64,000 nt of DNA from Bacillota bacterium (GTDB taxonomy: Bacteria; Bacillota; Clostridia; Acetivibrionales; DSM-1351), in assembly GCA_023390335.1 (NCBI GenBank), contig JAEWCZ010000010.1, positions 86,187 through 150,186 of the forward strand. The letters are read 5' to 3'. A model generated the notes under the pieces. That model worked only from the letters and a program-made list of their open reading frames with translations. It had not been told where the DNA came from and ran no database searches. Positions 1 through 8,134 of the stretch are shown here, piece after piece. Within the stretch, counting starts at the first letter, position 1. Each line of letters begins with the position of its first letter. The translations under genes were made by a program, and so were the position numbers.

Positions 1-1332
1 GATTTAACACCAGACATTCCTGTTACTACTAATATGATGGGAACCTTCCCGGGGATAGAATACAGGGAGCTTGCTAAAGAGCTGGATGTGGTTTCCTGGG
101 ATAATTATCCTACCTGGCATACTACGGAGCAGCCTGATTGGAAAATCGGAGTACGAACCTCTTTTGTACATGATATCAACAGGTCTCTTAAACAGGGTAA
201 GCCATTTATGATGATGGAAAGTACCCCGAGTACTGTTAACTGGCAAAAGGTGAACAAGCTAAAACGACCCGGTATGCATATGTTATCGTCATTACAGGCA
301 GTAGCTCACGGAAGTGACACCGTTCAGTACTTTCAGTGGAGAAAATCACGGGGGAGTTTTGAAAAATTCCATGGAGCGGTGGTAGATCATGTGGGTCATG
401 AGAATACCCGTGTATTTAGGGATGTTACACAGGTGGGGCAAGCACTTGAAAAACTTGATGAGGTTGTTGGAACTACAGTTCACCCACAGGTTGCCATAGT
501 ATACGATTGGGAAAATCGTTGGGCAATTGAGGAAGCACAGGCTCTTGCCCGCGACAGGATAAAGTATGAGGAAACCTGTATTGACCACTATACGCCTTTC
601 TGGAAACAAGGCATACCCGTGGATATTATAGGTGCCAGAGAAGATTTCTCACAGTACAGGCTTGTTATTGCACCAATGCTATATATGACCCATCCCGGCG
701 TGGGAGAGCGTATCGAGGCTTTTGTAAGGGAGGGAGGAACCTTTATTACCACCTATTGGAGCGGTATTGTAAATGAGAATGACCTATGCCATTTGGGAGG
801 ATTTCCGGGACCCCTGCGTGCAGTCACAGGTGTTTGGAGTGAGGAAATAGATACTCTACACCCGGAGGAAAACAACAGTATCGTAATGAGCGAAAACCCT
901 TTGAGCCTTTTCGGCGCTTATAGAGTGAAGGACTTCTGTGATTTGATTCACGCAGAATCGGCTCAGGTTCTGGCTGAGTATGGCGACGATTTTTATCAAG
1001 GGAGGCCGGCCCTTACGGTTAACCGTTTTGGAAAAGGAAATGCCTACTACATGGCAGCCCGTACAGAAGCAGATTTCATTGACAACTTTTACAATGCCAT
1101 TGTTGGAAAATTATCAATTTCACGTACACTGGACGTGGAACTGCCCAACGGTGTGACGGCACAGCTTCGTACAGACGGACAAAACCGCTACATATTCGTT
1201 ATGAACTTCAATCACGAAAAACAAGATATTCCGCTTACCGGAGTTTTCACTGATATGCTATCAGGCGAAATCAGGCAGGGGAAGCTGGAACTTGCGCCCC
1301 TTGACGTAAAAGTGTTAAAAGCTAAAGCATAA
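1..1332 (+). CDS. GH42 beta-galactosidase, C-terminal part (5' end outside window)
   Basis: The reading frame is open from base 1, so the start codon and the catalytic acid/base lie upstream of the window. The visible part begins in the TIM barrel. The stretch VVSWDNYP and then MMMESTPSTVNW match the GH42 barrel end, where the Glu of MMMES (codon 217-219) is the expected nucleophile. A flavodoxin-like trimerisation domain follows (roughly 150-370 residues into the visible protein), then a small beta C-terminal domain. Such enzymes hydrolyse beta-galactosides, often arabinogalactan or lactose-type oligosaccharides, usually in the cytoplasm because most lack a signal peptide; the N-terminus is not visible here. 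The only neighbour inside the window is a palindromic repeat just after the stop. Confidence 0.88.
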   Translation, partial: DLTPDIPVTTNMMGTFPGIEYRELAKELDVVSWDNYPTWHTTEQPDWKIGVRTSFVHDINRSLKQGKPFMMMESTPSTVNWQKVNKLKRPGMHMLSSLQAVAHGSDTVQYFQWRKSRGSFEKFHGAVVDHVGHENTRVFRDVTQVGQALEKLDEVVGTTVHPQVAIVYDWENRWAIEEAQALARDRIKYEETCIDHYTPFWKQGIPVDIIGAREDFSQYRLVIAPMLYMTHPGVGERIEAFVREGGTFITTYWSGIVNENDLCHLGGFPGPLRAVTGVWSEEIDTLHPEENNSIVMSENPLSLFGAYRVKDFCDLIHAESAQVLAEYGDDFYQGRPALTVNRFGKGNAYYMAARTEADFIDNFYNAIVGKLSISRTLDVELPNGVTAQLRTDGQNRYIFVMNFNHEKQDIPLTGVFTDMLSGEIRQGKLELAPLDVKVLKAKA

Positions 1333-1351
1333 TAAAAAGGGTCGTTGAAAA

Positions 1352-1560
1352 TATAAATTGTATCAATGGAAGCTTGGGTAAAGATATTTGCAGATGTTTA
1401 TAGGCGAAGATGGATATTTTACCAGAAAACCTAAACGATATAGGTTTTAGCGACACAATGAATCATGGACGATGAATGTGAGCGACGGTAAAATATCCTA
1501 AGATGAGCCGCTAGAAACTCTTGCAAATATCTTGGAAGCAATCATTGATACAATTTTATA
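1352..1560. repeat. Palindromic repeat element, copy 1 (about 209 bp)
   Basis: This fills most of the 304-base gap between two convergent genes. The outer ends are imperfect inverted repeats of about 40 bases (TATAAATTGTATCAATG at the left, its near-complement at the right, each followed by a shared AAGATATTTGCA block). Inside are a second inverted pair (GGATATTTTACC / GGTAAAATATCC) and an inner hairpin (AAAACCTA / TAGGTTTT), so the whole unit could fold on itself. A second copy, in opposite orientation and well over 90% identical by eye, is at 20560-20769. It could be a MITE-like element (flanking TA suggests a TA target) or a structured RNA. No convincing open reading frame lies inside it. 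Confidence 0.85.
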
Positions 1561-1636
1561 CGGAAGTACTGGTGTTAAAACAGAAAACTATCTGTTTTTC
1601 AAAAGCCCTTCTCTATATTTGATGTTAATCGGAAAA

Positions 1637-3001
1637 CTACTTTATATTCGGCAAGTTTTGCAAACTTTTTTCAGCAGATTCAGGAGCAAATTCTATATCA
1701 TCAATGAGTCCGTTATAATAGTTTTCATATGCCGCAAAATCAAAGTACCCGTGTCCGCTGAGACAGAACAGAATAACCTTTTCCTCTCCGGCTTCCTTTG
1801 CCAGGATTGCTTCATCCATTGCAGCCCTTATTGCATGCGCAGATTCAGGAGCAGGAACTATTCCTTCAGCCCGTGCAAAGGCAACTGCCGCTTCAAAAAC
1901 AGCTTTCTGACCATATGCTTTTGCTTCGATAATTCCGTCATGGTACAACTGGCTTACAATTGCTGAATCTCCGTGGTATCTTAACCCACCTGCATGTATG
2001 CCTGATGGAATAAAGTCATGTCCTAAAGTATACATTTTTGTTATTGGAGCTGCTTTTGCAGTGTCTCCGTAATCATATGCAAAAACACCTTTTGTCAAAG
2101 TGGGGCATGCTGAAGGTTCAACTGCAACTGCCCTTAATTTACGCCCATTAAGTTTATCCTGTAAAAATGGGAAGGACATACCGGCAAAATTGCTTCCGCC
2201 TCCGCAGCAAGCGAAAATAACATCAGGATATTCATCTAAATACTCCATTTGTTTTTTTGCTTCAATTCCAATTATTGATTGATGAAGGCAAACGTGGTTT
2301 AGAACACTTCCCAGTGCATAGTTGGTGTCAGCATGAGTTGCTGCATCCTCAACTGCTTCACTTATTGCAATACCAAGACTACCCGAACAATCAGGATCTC
2401 TTTCCAAAATACTTCTTCCGCTATTTGTCAGTGTACTGGGACTTGCTACAACATTTGCACCAAAGGTTTTCATAAATGAACGTCTGTAGGGTTTTTGCTG
2501 ATAGCTTACATTTACCATGTATACCGAACATTCCAACCCAAACTGGCTTGTTGCAAGACTTAAAGCGCTACCCCATTGACCTGCGCCTGTTTCAGTTGCA
2601 AGTCTTTTTATCCCTGCCAGTTTATTGTAATATACCTGTGGGATTGCGGTATTGAGTTTGTGGCTTCCAGTAGCATTTGTTCCTTCATATTTGTAATATA
2701 TTCTAGCGGGAGTATCTAAAAGCTTCTCAAGAGCTTTTGCCCTGTAAAGAGGACTTGGCCTGAACTGGCAATACATCTGGCGAACTTCATCAGGTATGTC
2801 TATGTAACGTTCCGAAGACATTTCCTGTCTGATTACTTCATCAGGGAAAATAGCCTTCATATCATCTGGCTTAATAACATCAAGTGTTGCTGGATTGTGG
2901 TAGGGTGCGGGCTTATTTGGCATATCCGCCACAATATTATACCACTGTTTTGGAATATCCTTTTCGGACAGAATTACCTTACTGATCTCATCTCTTCTCA
3001 T
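1637..3001 (-). CDS. trpB: TrpB2-type tryptophan synthase beta-like PLP enzyme
   Basis: Pyridoxal-phosphate enzyme of the TrpB-like (TrpB2, TIGR01415) branch, expected to join indole and serine to make tryptophan. The PLP lysine is in GSHKLNTA (K115), the catalytic Glu in ETGAGQWG (E137), and the phosphate loop is CCGGGSN. The W in ETGAGQWG, where canonical TrpB1 has His, and the length of 454 residues fit TrpB2. I place the start at 3001 because GGAGG (3008-3012) lies five or six bases upstream; an in-frame ATG at 3013 has no such site and overlaps it. There is no trpA or other trp gene beside it, which is common for TrpB2 and suggests indole salvage or a stand-alone serine deaminase-like role. 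Confidence 0.88.
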   Translation of the reverse strand: MRRDEISKVILSEKDIPKQWYNIVADMPNKPAPYHNPATLDVIKPDDMKAIFPDEVIRQEMSSERYIDIPDEVRQMYCQFRPSPLYRAKALEKLLDTPARIYYKYEGTNATGSHKLNTAIPQVYYNKLAGIKRLATETGAGQWGSALSLATSQFGLECSVYMVNVSYQQKPYRRSFMKTFGANVVASPSTLTNSGRSILERDPDCSGSLGIAISEAVEDAATHADTNYALGSVLNHVCLHQSIIGIEAKKQMEYLDEYPDVIFACCGGGSNFAGMSFPFLQDKLNGRKLRAVAVEPSACPTLTKGVFAYDYGDTAKAAPITKMYTLGHDFIPSGIHAGGLRYHGDSAIVSQLYHDGIIEAKAYGQKAVFEAAVAFARAEGIVPAPESAHAIRAAMDEAILAKEAGEEKVILFCLSGHGYFDFAAYENYYNGLIDDIEFAPESAEKSLQNLPNIK

Positions 3002-3055
3002 CTTAACCTCCATGTCCTTTATGGTTAAAGGATTTTTTAACTAGTCTATATAATA

Positions 3056-3083
3056 ATTTTACTTAAATTGGAAGTTAAGTCAA
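3056..3083 (-). promoter_or_regulatory. Putative promoter of the trpB2 gene
   Basis: On the minus strand TTGACT (3078-3083) and TAAAAT (3056-3061) are separated by 16 bases, about 55 bases upstream of the chosen start. This is a good match to a vegetative sigma factor promoter; no operator was recognised. Confidence 0.5.
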
Positions 3084-3170
3084 TAAAATAATTTTGATAC
3101 CGAAGGATTAAAATTATTTCTGCAGAATATAAATTTAATATATTAAAAAGTAGGACAAGGAAGGTTTGAA

Positions 3171-3953
3171 ATGTTCAGATATTTTTTTACTTATATAGAC
3201 AATATACCTCGGAGACTTCACAACTCTCTGTTTTCCACACAGCACCTTCTTGCTGTAGGTATGGTCATATGCATGTGGTGCATTCTTACTATACTATTCA
3301 AGGATAAGAGTGAGGAAAAAAAGTGGAGAATGCTTATACTGATCAGCTTGCTGTTACCCCTGACAGAAGGTGCACAGGTGTTATGGTACAACGCTGTAGG
3401 GCAGTTTTCCTGGGGTTATACACTGCCCCTTCACTTGTGCAGCCTTATGTGCATTATACTTCCTATAATGACTATTACCAGAAACAGATTGCTGATGGAG
3501 TATTCATATGCAATGGGTTTGGCTCCGGCATTTATGACACTCTTAACCCCTGATGTTTACTATTATCCTTCCTTTTCTTTTATATATATACAAACCATGC
3601 TGGTTCACGGAATCATTTGTTTTATTCCAATTTTCATGGTCTTTGGCATGGGCTTCAGACCGAATATAAGAAGCCTCCCAAAAACTATTGCAATGCTGGT
3701 GGTCTTTGCCCTTATGGTTACTCCTGTTAATGTAGTTACTAACGGGAATTACTTTTTCCTAAGATATCCCGCACCCGGTTCGCCTATGGAGATTTTTGCA
3801 AAGTATGTTGGCAATCCGTGGTACCTTATCCCTACATTTCTTCTGGGGTGCCTGCTTTGGACTATTTTATATATCCCCTTTGTGATTTTAAACAGACACC
3901 AAAAGTATTCGCATAAAAGTATTGACAGGGACAAAATCAGAATATCATTTTAA
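3171..3953 (+). CDS. YwaF/TIGR02206-family integral membrane protein
   Basis: A 260-residue protein with about seven hydrophobic segments spread through its length. The blocks TEGAQVLWY, LPLHLCSLMC and GNPWYL are typical of the Firmicute YwaF (TIGR02206, TMEM164-like) family, whose biochemical role is not established. The start has a good GGAAGG site 7-8 bases upstream. The gene converges with the FAD/Rieske oxidoreductase and the two stop regions overlap by nine bases, so neither has its own terminator between them. Function unknown beyond a membrane location. Confidence 0.75.
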   Translation: MFRYFFTYIDNIPRRLHNSLFSTQHLLAVGMVICMWCILTILFKDKSEEKKWRMLILISLLLPLTEGAQVLWYNAVGQFSWGYTLPLHLCSLMCIILPIMTITRNRLLMEYSYAMGLAPAFMTLLTPDVYYYPSFSFIYIQTMLVHGIICFIPIFMVFGMGFRPNIRSLPKTIAMLVVFALMVTPVNVVTNGNYFFLRYPAPGSPMEIFAKYVGNPWYLIPTFLLGCLLWTILYIPFVILNRHQKYSHKSIDRDKIRISF

Positions 3954-5477
3954 TCTGTCAAGAGGTTTTAGGGCAGGGCCTTCAATTACTGTTCCGTCAT
4001 AGTTGTATCTGGAAGCATGACATGGACAATCCCAGGTTTTCTCAGCTGAATTCCAATGTACTTCACAGCCCAGATGCTTACAAGTTGTGTCAACAATAAA
4101 AACGTTACCGTCATTATCCATGTAGGCTCCGGCTTTTTTACCGTCGTACTTTACAGCCTTGCCTTCCCCCGGTTGTAGTGTAAACTCTTCAGGTGGCGAT
4201 GCCAATTTTCCTGAAACAAGGTTGTCAACTACATCTGCATTTTCTTTTATAAAGTTTTTTGCCGAACTGACAGGCGTAAACCTTGAGGGGGTAAATATAT
4301 TTTCGACTTCGCTTTTTCCATTGGCAATAATGTCTCGTATTATCATAGCTGCTACATGACTGGACGTCATACCCCATTTCTGGAAACCTGTGGCTACAAA
4401 GATATTCATTTTATTACCTGTTATATGCCCTATAAGAGGTACTTCGTTCATTACGGTATAATCCTGAGCTGACCATCGATAAGGTACATCTGTAGCCTGA
4501 AAATCAGTTTCTGCAAAGTTTATCAAATTTGTATAATGCTCTTTCTCATTTTTGTCTTCACCAGTTTTGTGGTGTTCCCCACCTAGAATAAGAAGCTGAC
4601 TACCGTCTTCTCCGGGTTGGGTTCTGATAGACCTTGCAGGTTCTTCATAGGAGATATACATTCCATAGGGAACATTCACAGGTGATTTTACTGCAAGTGA
4701 ATAGGAGCGTTCAGCGTACATTCTGGCAGAATAGAATCCCCATCCGTCGTAAAAGGGAAAATGACTGGCTACTATTACTTTGTCTGATTTTATACTGAAT
4801 CCGCTTCGGGTAGATGTTGTACATTCACGGTCTTCATGTATGTCAAGGGCTACCGTGTTTTCAAAAATGTGCCCACCATTTTTTACAAATATATCTGCTA
4901 GTGACAAAAGATACTTACGGGGATGAAACTGTGCCTGATTATCAAAGCAAACTGCTCCCTTAACAGCAAAGGGGAGAGGCAGAGAAGCTTCATACCTCGC
5001 AGGTAGACCAAGAGATTTTGCTGCATTGACCTCCTCTTCGATAACGTTTATATATTGCTCTTCTTTTGTATATACGAAGTTTGGTTGGCGGCTGAAATCA
5101 CATTGTATGTCGTTTTCTTTTATTATGTCTTCAATCATTGATATAGCTTTTTCGTTAATTCCTCCGTATTTGCCCGCACCTTCTTCTCCCAATTGTTTTA
5201 TCAGTTTGGCATATTTCACGCTATGAAGCGAGGTGATTTTGGCAGTAGTGTGACCTGAAGTAGAATGGGCAATTCTGTTGGCGTCTATTATAACAACATC
5301 TAAGCCTTCTTTTTGAAGCAAATATGCTGTTGATAATCCTGTTATCCCGCCTCCTACAACTAATATATCTGTTTTAATATTTTCATTCAACTCCGGATAG
5401 TCGGTTTCGGGTGTTGACCCTATCCAATAAGATTCTACCGGTCTTGAAAATGCTTTTTCTATTAGATTCTGTGGCAT
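3945..5477 (-). CDS. FAD-dependent oxidoreductase with C-terminal Rieske domain
   Basis: About 510 residues. The N-terminal D-amino-acid-oxidase-like fold shows the FAD dinucleotide motif GGGITGLSTAYLL at about residues 42-54 and SGHTTAKIT shortly after. The last hundred residues form a Rieske [2Fe-2S] domain with CKHLGC and CPCHASRY, giving the two Cys and two His ligands. The arrangement matches the YhfW-type Firmicute proteins, whose substrate is unknown. I start at 5477 (MPQNLIEK), where a GGAG site lies eight bases upstream, rather than at an upstream ATG at 5504. It is a single-gene unit, divergent from ubiD. The Rieske domain implies one-electron transfer to or from the flavin; the physiological partner cannot be read from the sequence. 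Confidence 0.88.
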   Translation of the reverse strand: MPQNLIEKAFSRPVESYWIGSTPETDYPELNENIKTDILVVGGGITGLSTAYLLQKEGLDVVIIDANRIAHSTSGHTTAKITSLHSVKYAKLIKQLGEEGAGKYGGINEKAISMIEDIIKENDIQCDFSRQPNFVYTKEEQYINVIEEEVNAAKSLGLPARYEASLPLPFAVKGAVCFDNQAQFHPRKYLLSLADIFVKNGGHIFENTVALDIHEDRECTTSTRSGFSIKSDKVIVASHFPFYDGWGFYSARMYAERSYSLAVKSPVNVPYGMYISYEEPARSIRTQPGEDGSQLLILGGEHHKTGEDKNEKEHYTNLINFAETDFQATDVPYRWSAQDYTVMNEVPLIGHITGNKMNIFVATGFQKWGMTSSHVAAMIIRDIIANGKSEVENIFTPSRFTPVSSAKNFIKENADVVDNLVSGKLASPPEEFTLQPGEGKAVKYDGKKAGAYMDNDGNVFIVDTTCKHLGCEVHWNSAEKTWDCPCHASRYNYDGTVIEGPALKPLDRLK

Positions 5478-5637
5478 AATTTTTCTCCTTAATTCAACTA
5501 ACATTTCATTTAATTTATGTTGTTAGAATATCCAGTTTTTTTAAAGAAATTCACATGAAGCGGTTATATTTTGATTAATTTCACCTTGTCAGGTCAATAT
5601 TTTCATTAGACTTGATTTTGTAATGAAAGGATAAATT

Positions 5638-7083
5638 ATGGCTTATTCAGACCTGCATGAATTTATAAACAAACTTGAGGAAAAAAAACTTATTAAAAGA
5701 ATAAAGTCAGAAACCAATCCAGAGCTTGAGATTACTGAAATAACTGATAGAGTGGTGAAAAGCGGCGGCCCGGCTCTACTTTTTGAAAAGGTGAAGGATT
5801 CAAAATTCCCATTGCTTATTAATACTTTTGGAAGCTACGAAAGGCTGAACCTTGCACTGGGTGTAAAAAACCTTGAGGAAGTCGCAGGGAAAATAGGGGA
5901 TTTTATTGATGCGGCAAATTATGCGGGGTTTATTAAAACTGTAAAAGCAGTTCCGTCTTTACTGCAGCTGTCATCTGTTTTTCCAATAAAGCTTCCCACA
6001 AAAGGCAAGTGCCAGCAGGTAATCGATTATAGCCCCGATTTGGGAAAGCTGCCAATACTTAAATGCTGGCCTGGTGACGGGGGTAAATTTATTACTTTGC
6101 CGGTAGTAATAACCAAGGACCCTGAAACGGGCATTCAAAATATGGGGATGTATCGCATGCAGGTTTACGATTCCCAAACTACGGGAATGCATTGGCATCT
6201 TCACAAGGACGGCAGAAACATATATGACAAATACCGCAGTAACGGCGGAAAAATGCCTGTATCTGTGGCAATAGGCTGCGATCCCGTGATAATATATTCT
6301 GCAACTTCTCCCCTTCCACAATATATAGATGAAATAATGTTTGCAGGATTCTTACGAAAAAAACCTGTATCGCTGGTTAAATCTATCACAAATGATATTT
6401 ACGTTCCGGCAAATGCTGATTTTATTCTGGAGGGATATGTGGATACAAGTGAGGAATTGCGCCTCGAAGGCCCTTTTGGGGATCATACGGGGTATTACTC
6501 TCTTGCGGATATGTATCCGGTTTTCCACTTGACCTGCATGACTTATAGAGAGGATGCCATTTATCCGGCTACTATTGTTGGGAAACCCCCTATGGAGGAC
6601 TGCTATCTGGGTAAGGCCACGGAAAAGCTGTTTCTCCCGTTGTTAAAGATTCAATTTCCTGAAATAATTGACATTAATTTTCCCTTAGAGGGTGTCTTTC
6701 ATAACTGTGTCATTGTTTCAATAAAAAAGAGGTTTCCGGGACATGCTAAAAAAGTAATGAACTCTATTTGGGGTTCCGGTCAGATGATGTACACAAAGAT
6801 GATTGTAGTTGTGGATGAATCTGTAAATCCTCACGATTTATCAACAGTTGCTTGGAAGGTTTTCAACAATATTGACGGCAGGCGGGATATAGTATTGTCC
6901 GACGGCCCTCTCGATGCACTGGATCATGCCTCTAACCAAAGGCATTACGGATGCAGAATAGGTATTGACGCTACCGTGAAATTACCGGAAGAAGGCTATA
7001 GTCGCACATGGCCAGATGAAATTAACATGTCGGAGGCTATAAAGGCATTGGTAACAAAAAGATGGAAGGAATACGGTTTTTGA
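5638..7083 (+). CDS. ubiD: UbiD-family prenylated-FMN decarboxylase
   Basis: A 481-residue member of the UbiD family, which decarboxylates aromatic or unsaturated acids using prenylated FMN. The block NMGMYR (N168, R173) and LEGPFGDHTGYY (E277 and following acidic residues) correspond to the metal/phosphate site and the Arg-Glu-Glu catalytic set. An AAAGGA site precedes the ATG. Twelve bases downstream begins a UbiA-type prenyltransferase, so the pair is probably one transcription unit acting on a prenylated or pre-prenylated aromatic ring, as in the MqnL/MqnP steps of the futalosine menaquinone route. The prFMN-making partner (UbiX) and the other mqn genes are not in this window, so the end product is unproven. 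Confidence 0.87.
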   Translation: MAYSDLHEFINKLEEKKLIKRIKSETNPELEITEITDRVVKSGGPALLFEKVKDSKFPLLINTFGSYERLNLALGVKNLEEVAGKIGDFIDAANYAGFIKTVKAVPSLLQLSSVFPIKLPTKGKCQQVIDYSPDLGKLPILKCWPGDGGKFITLPVVITKDPETGIQNMGMYRMQVYDSQTTGMHWHLHKDGRNIYDKYRSNGGKMPVSVAIGCDPVIIYSATSPLPQYIDEIMFAGFLRKKPVSLVKSITNDIYVPANADFILEGYVDTSEELRLEGPFGDHTGYYSLADMYPVFHLTCMTYREDAIYPATIVGKPPMEDCYLGKATEKLFLPLLKIQFPEIIDINFPLEGVFHNCVIVSIKKRFPGHAKKVMNSIWGSGQMMYTKMIVVVDESVNPHDLSTVAWKVFNNIDGRRDIVLSDGPLDALDHASNQRHYGCRIGIDATVKLPEEGYSRTWPDEINMSEAIKALVTKRWKEYGF

Positions 7084-7095
7084 TAAGGAGGAAAC

Positions 7096-7983
7096 ATGCT
7101 TGCTGCAAAGGTAATAAGAAAAATTTCTGACTATGGAACCCTGGTAATGTTCTCACATACTATATTTTCTCTGTCTTTCGCTGTTATTTCCATGTTGTTG
7201 GCTTCAAACGGGTTTCCCGGTGCATGGAAGTTGCTGTGGATACTGACTGCATTCATGGGAGCCAGGACAGGTGCAAATGCCATTAACAGGGCTATTGATG
7301 CCGAGATAGACAAGCTCAATCCCAGAACTGCAGTAAGACAGATTCCACAGGGATTGGTTAAAAAAAGTGAAGCGGTTGGCCTTACGGTAGTTTCTTTTGC
7401 GATAATGCTAGTTTCAGCGGGTATGCTGAATATGCTTTGTCTTATACTGGCACCTATTGCTCTTGTTTTTATGACAGGCTACTCCTATACAAAGAGGTTT
7501 ACATGGCTTTGTCATATAATCCTGGGAGTGACTACAGCTGCGGCTCCTGTGGGAGCGTGGATTGCTGTAACGGGGAGATTATCTTTAACACCGTTGCTAA
7601 TGGGTGCTGCAAACACTTTATGGGTAGCGGGCTTTGACATAATATACGGTATTCAAGACTATGAATTTGATAAGGCTAACAAGCTTCGTTCTATTCCTGT
7701 GAAATTTGGCATACGTAATGCACTTCATATCTCCAGTGTATTCCATTTGTTATCCTGCATTTGCCTGCTTTTATTGGGACTAATCAGCAATCAACTTGGA
7801 ATAATATATTTCTCAGGGCTATTGGTGATAACAATACTATTTGCTATCGAACATTCACTTGTTACCAATGTCAGAAAGCCTGAGGACAAGGGAGTCGAAC
7901 TATATTCATTTACTTCCTACTCACTTAATCAGCTCATTAGCATAGTGTTTTTGACAGCTTCGTTATTGGAAATATTTATTTAA
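7096..7983 (+). CDS. ubiA: UbiA-family aromatic prenyltransferase
   Basis: A 295-residue integral membrane enzyme with about nine hydrophobic helices. Two Asp-rich Mg-pyrophosphate motifs are visible: N64-x3-D68-x3-D72 in NRAIDAEIDKLNPRTA and D188-x3-D192 in YGIQDYEFDKANK. It should transfer a polyprenyl chain onto an aromatic carboxylic acid at the cytoplasmic membrane face. The sequence resembles 4-hydroxybenzoate/MqnP-type enzymes more than protoheme or chlorophyll synthases. AAGGAGG lies just upstream, and the gene follows ubiD by twelve bases, which makes a two-gene operon likely. A weak hairpin near 8029-8075 could end the transcript. Confidence 0.87.
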   Translation: MLAAKVIRKISDYGTLVMFSHTIFSLSFAVISMLLASNGFPGAWKLLWILTAFMGARTGANAINRAIDAEIDKLNPRTAVRQIPQGLVKKSEAVGLTVVSFAIMLVSAGMLNMLCLILAPIALVFMTGYSYTKRFTWLCHIILGVTTAAAPVGAWIAVTGRLSLTPLLMGAANTLWVAGFDIIYGIQDYEFDKANKLRSIPVKFGIRNALHISSVFHLLSCICLLLLGLISNQLGIIYFSGLLVITILFAIEHSLVTNVRKPEDKGVELYSFTSYSLNQLISIVFLTASLLEIFI

Positions 7984-8134
7984 ATTAACCTCATTTGATA
8001 ACATGAAAACAGCATTATATGTAAAAGGATAGACTTGCTATAATTGATAATGTAAACTAGTCTTATTAGTTATTTTTAGGGAAACACTGTAAGATTTGTT
8101 AAGCTTAAAAAAATAATAAAAGGAGATAAGATTA

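Noticed and set aside
1532..1966. Open frame of 144 codons on the plus strand
   Set aside because: It starts in the palindromic repeat and runs antisense through the trpB2 gene, with no ribosome binding site and no protein-like features.
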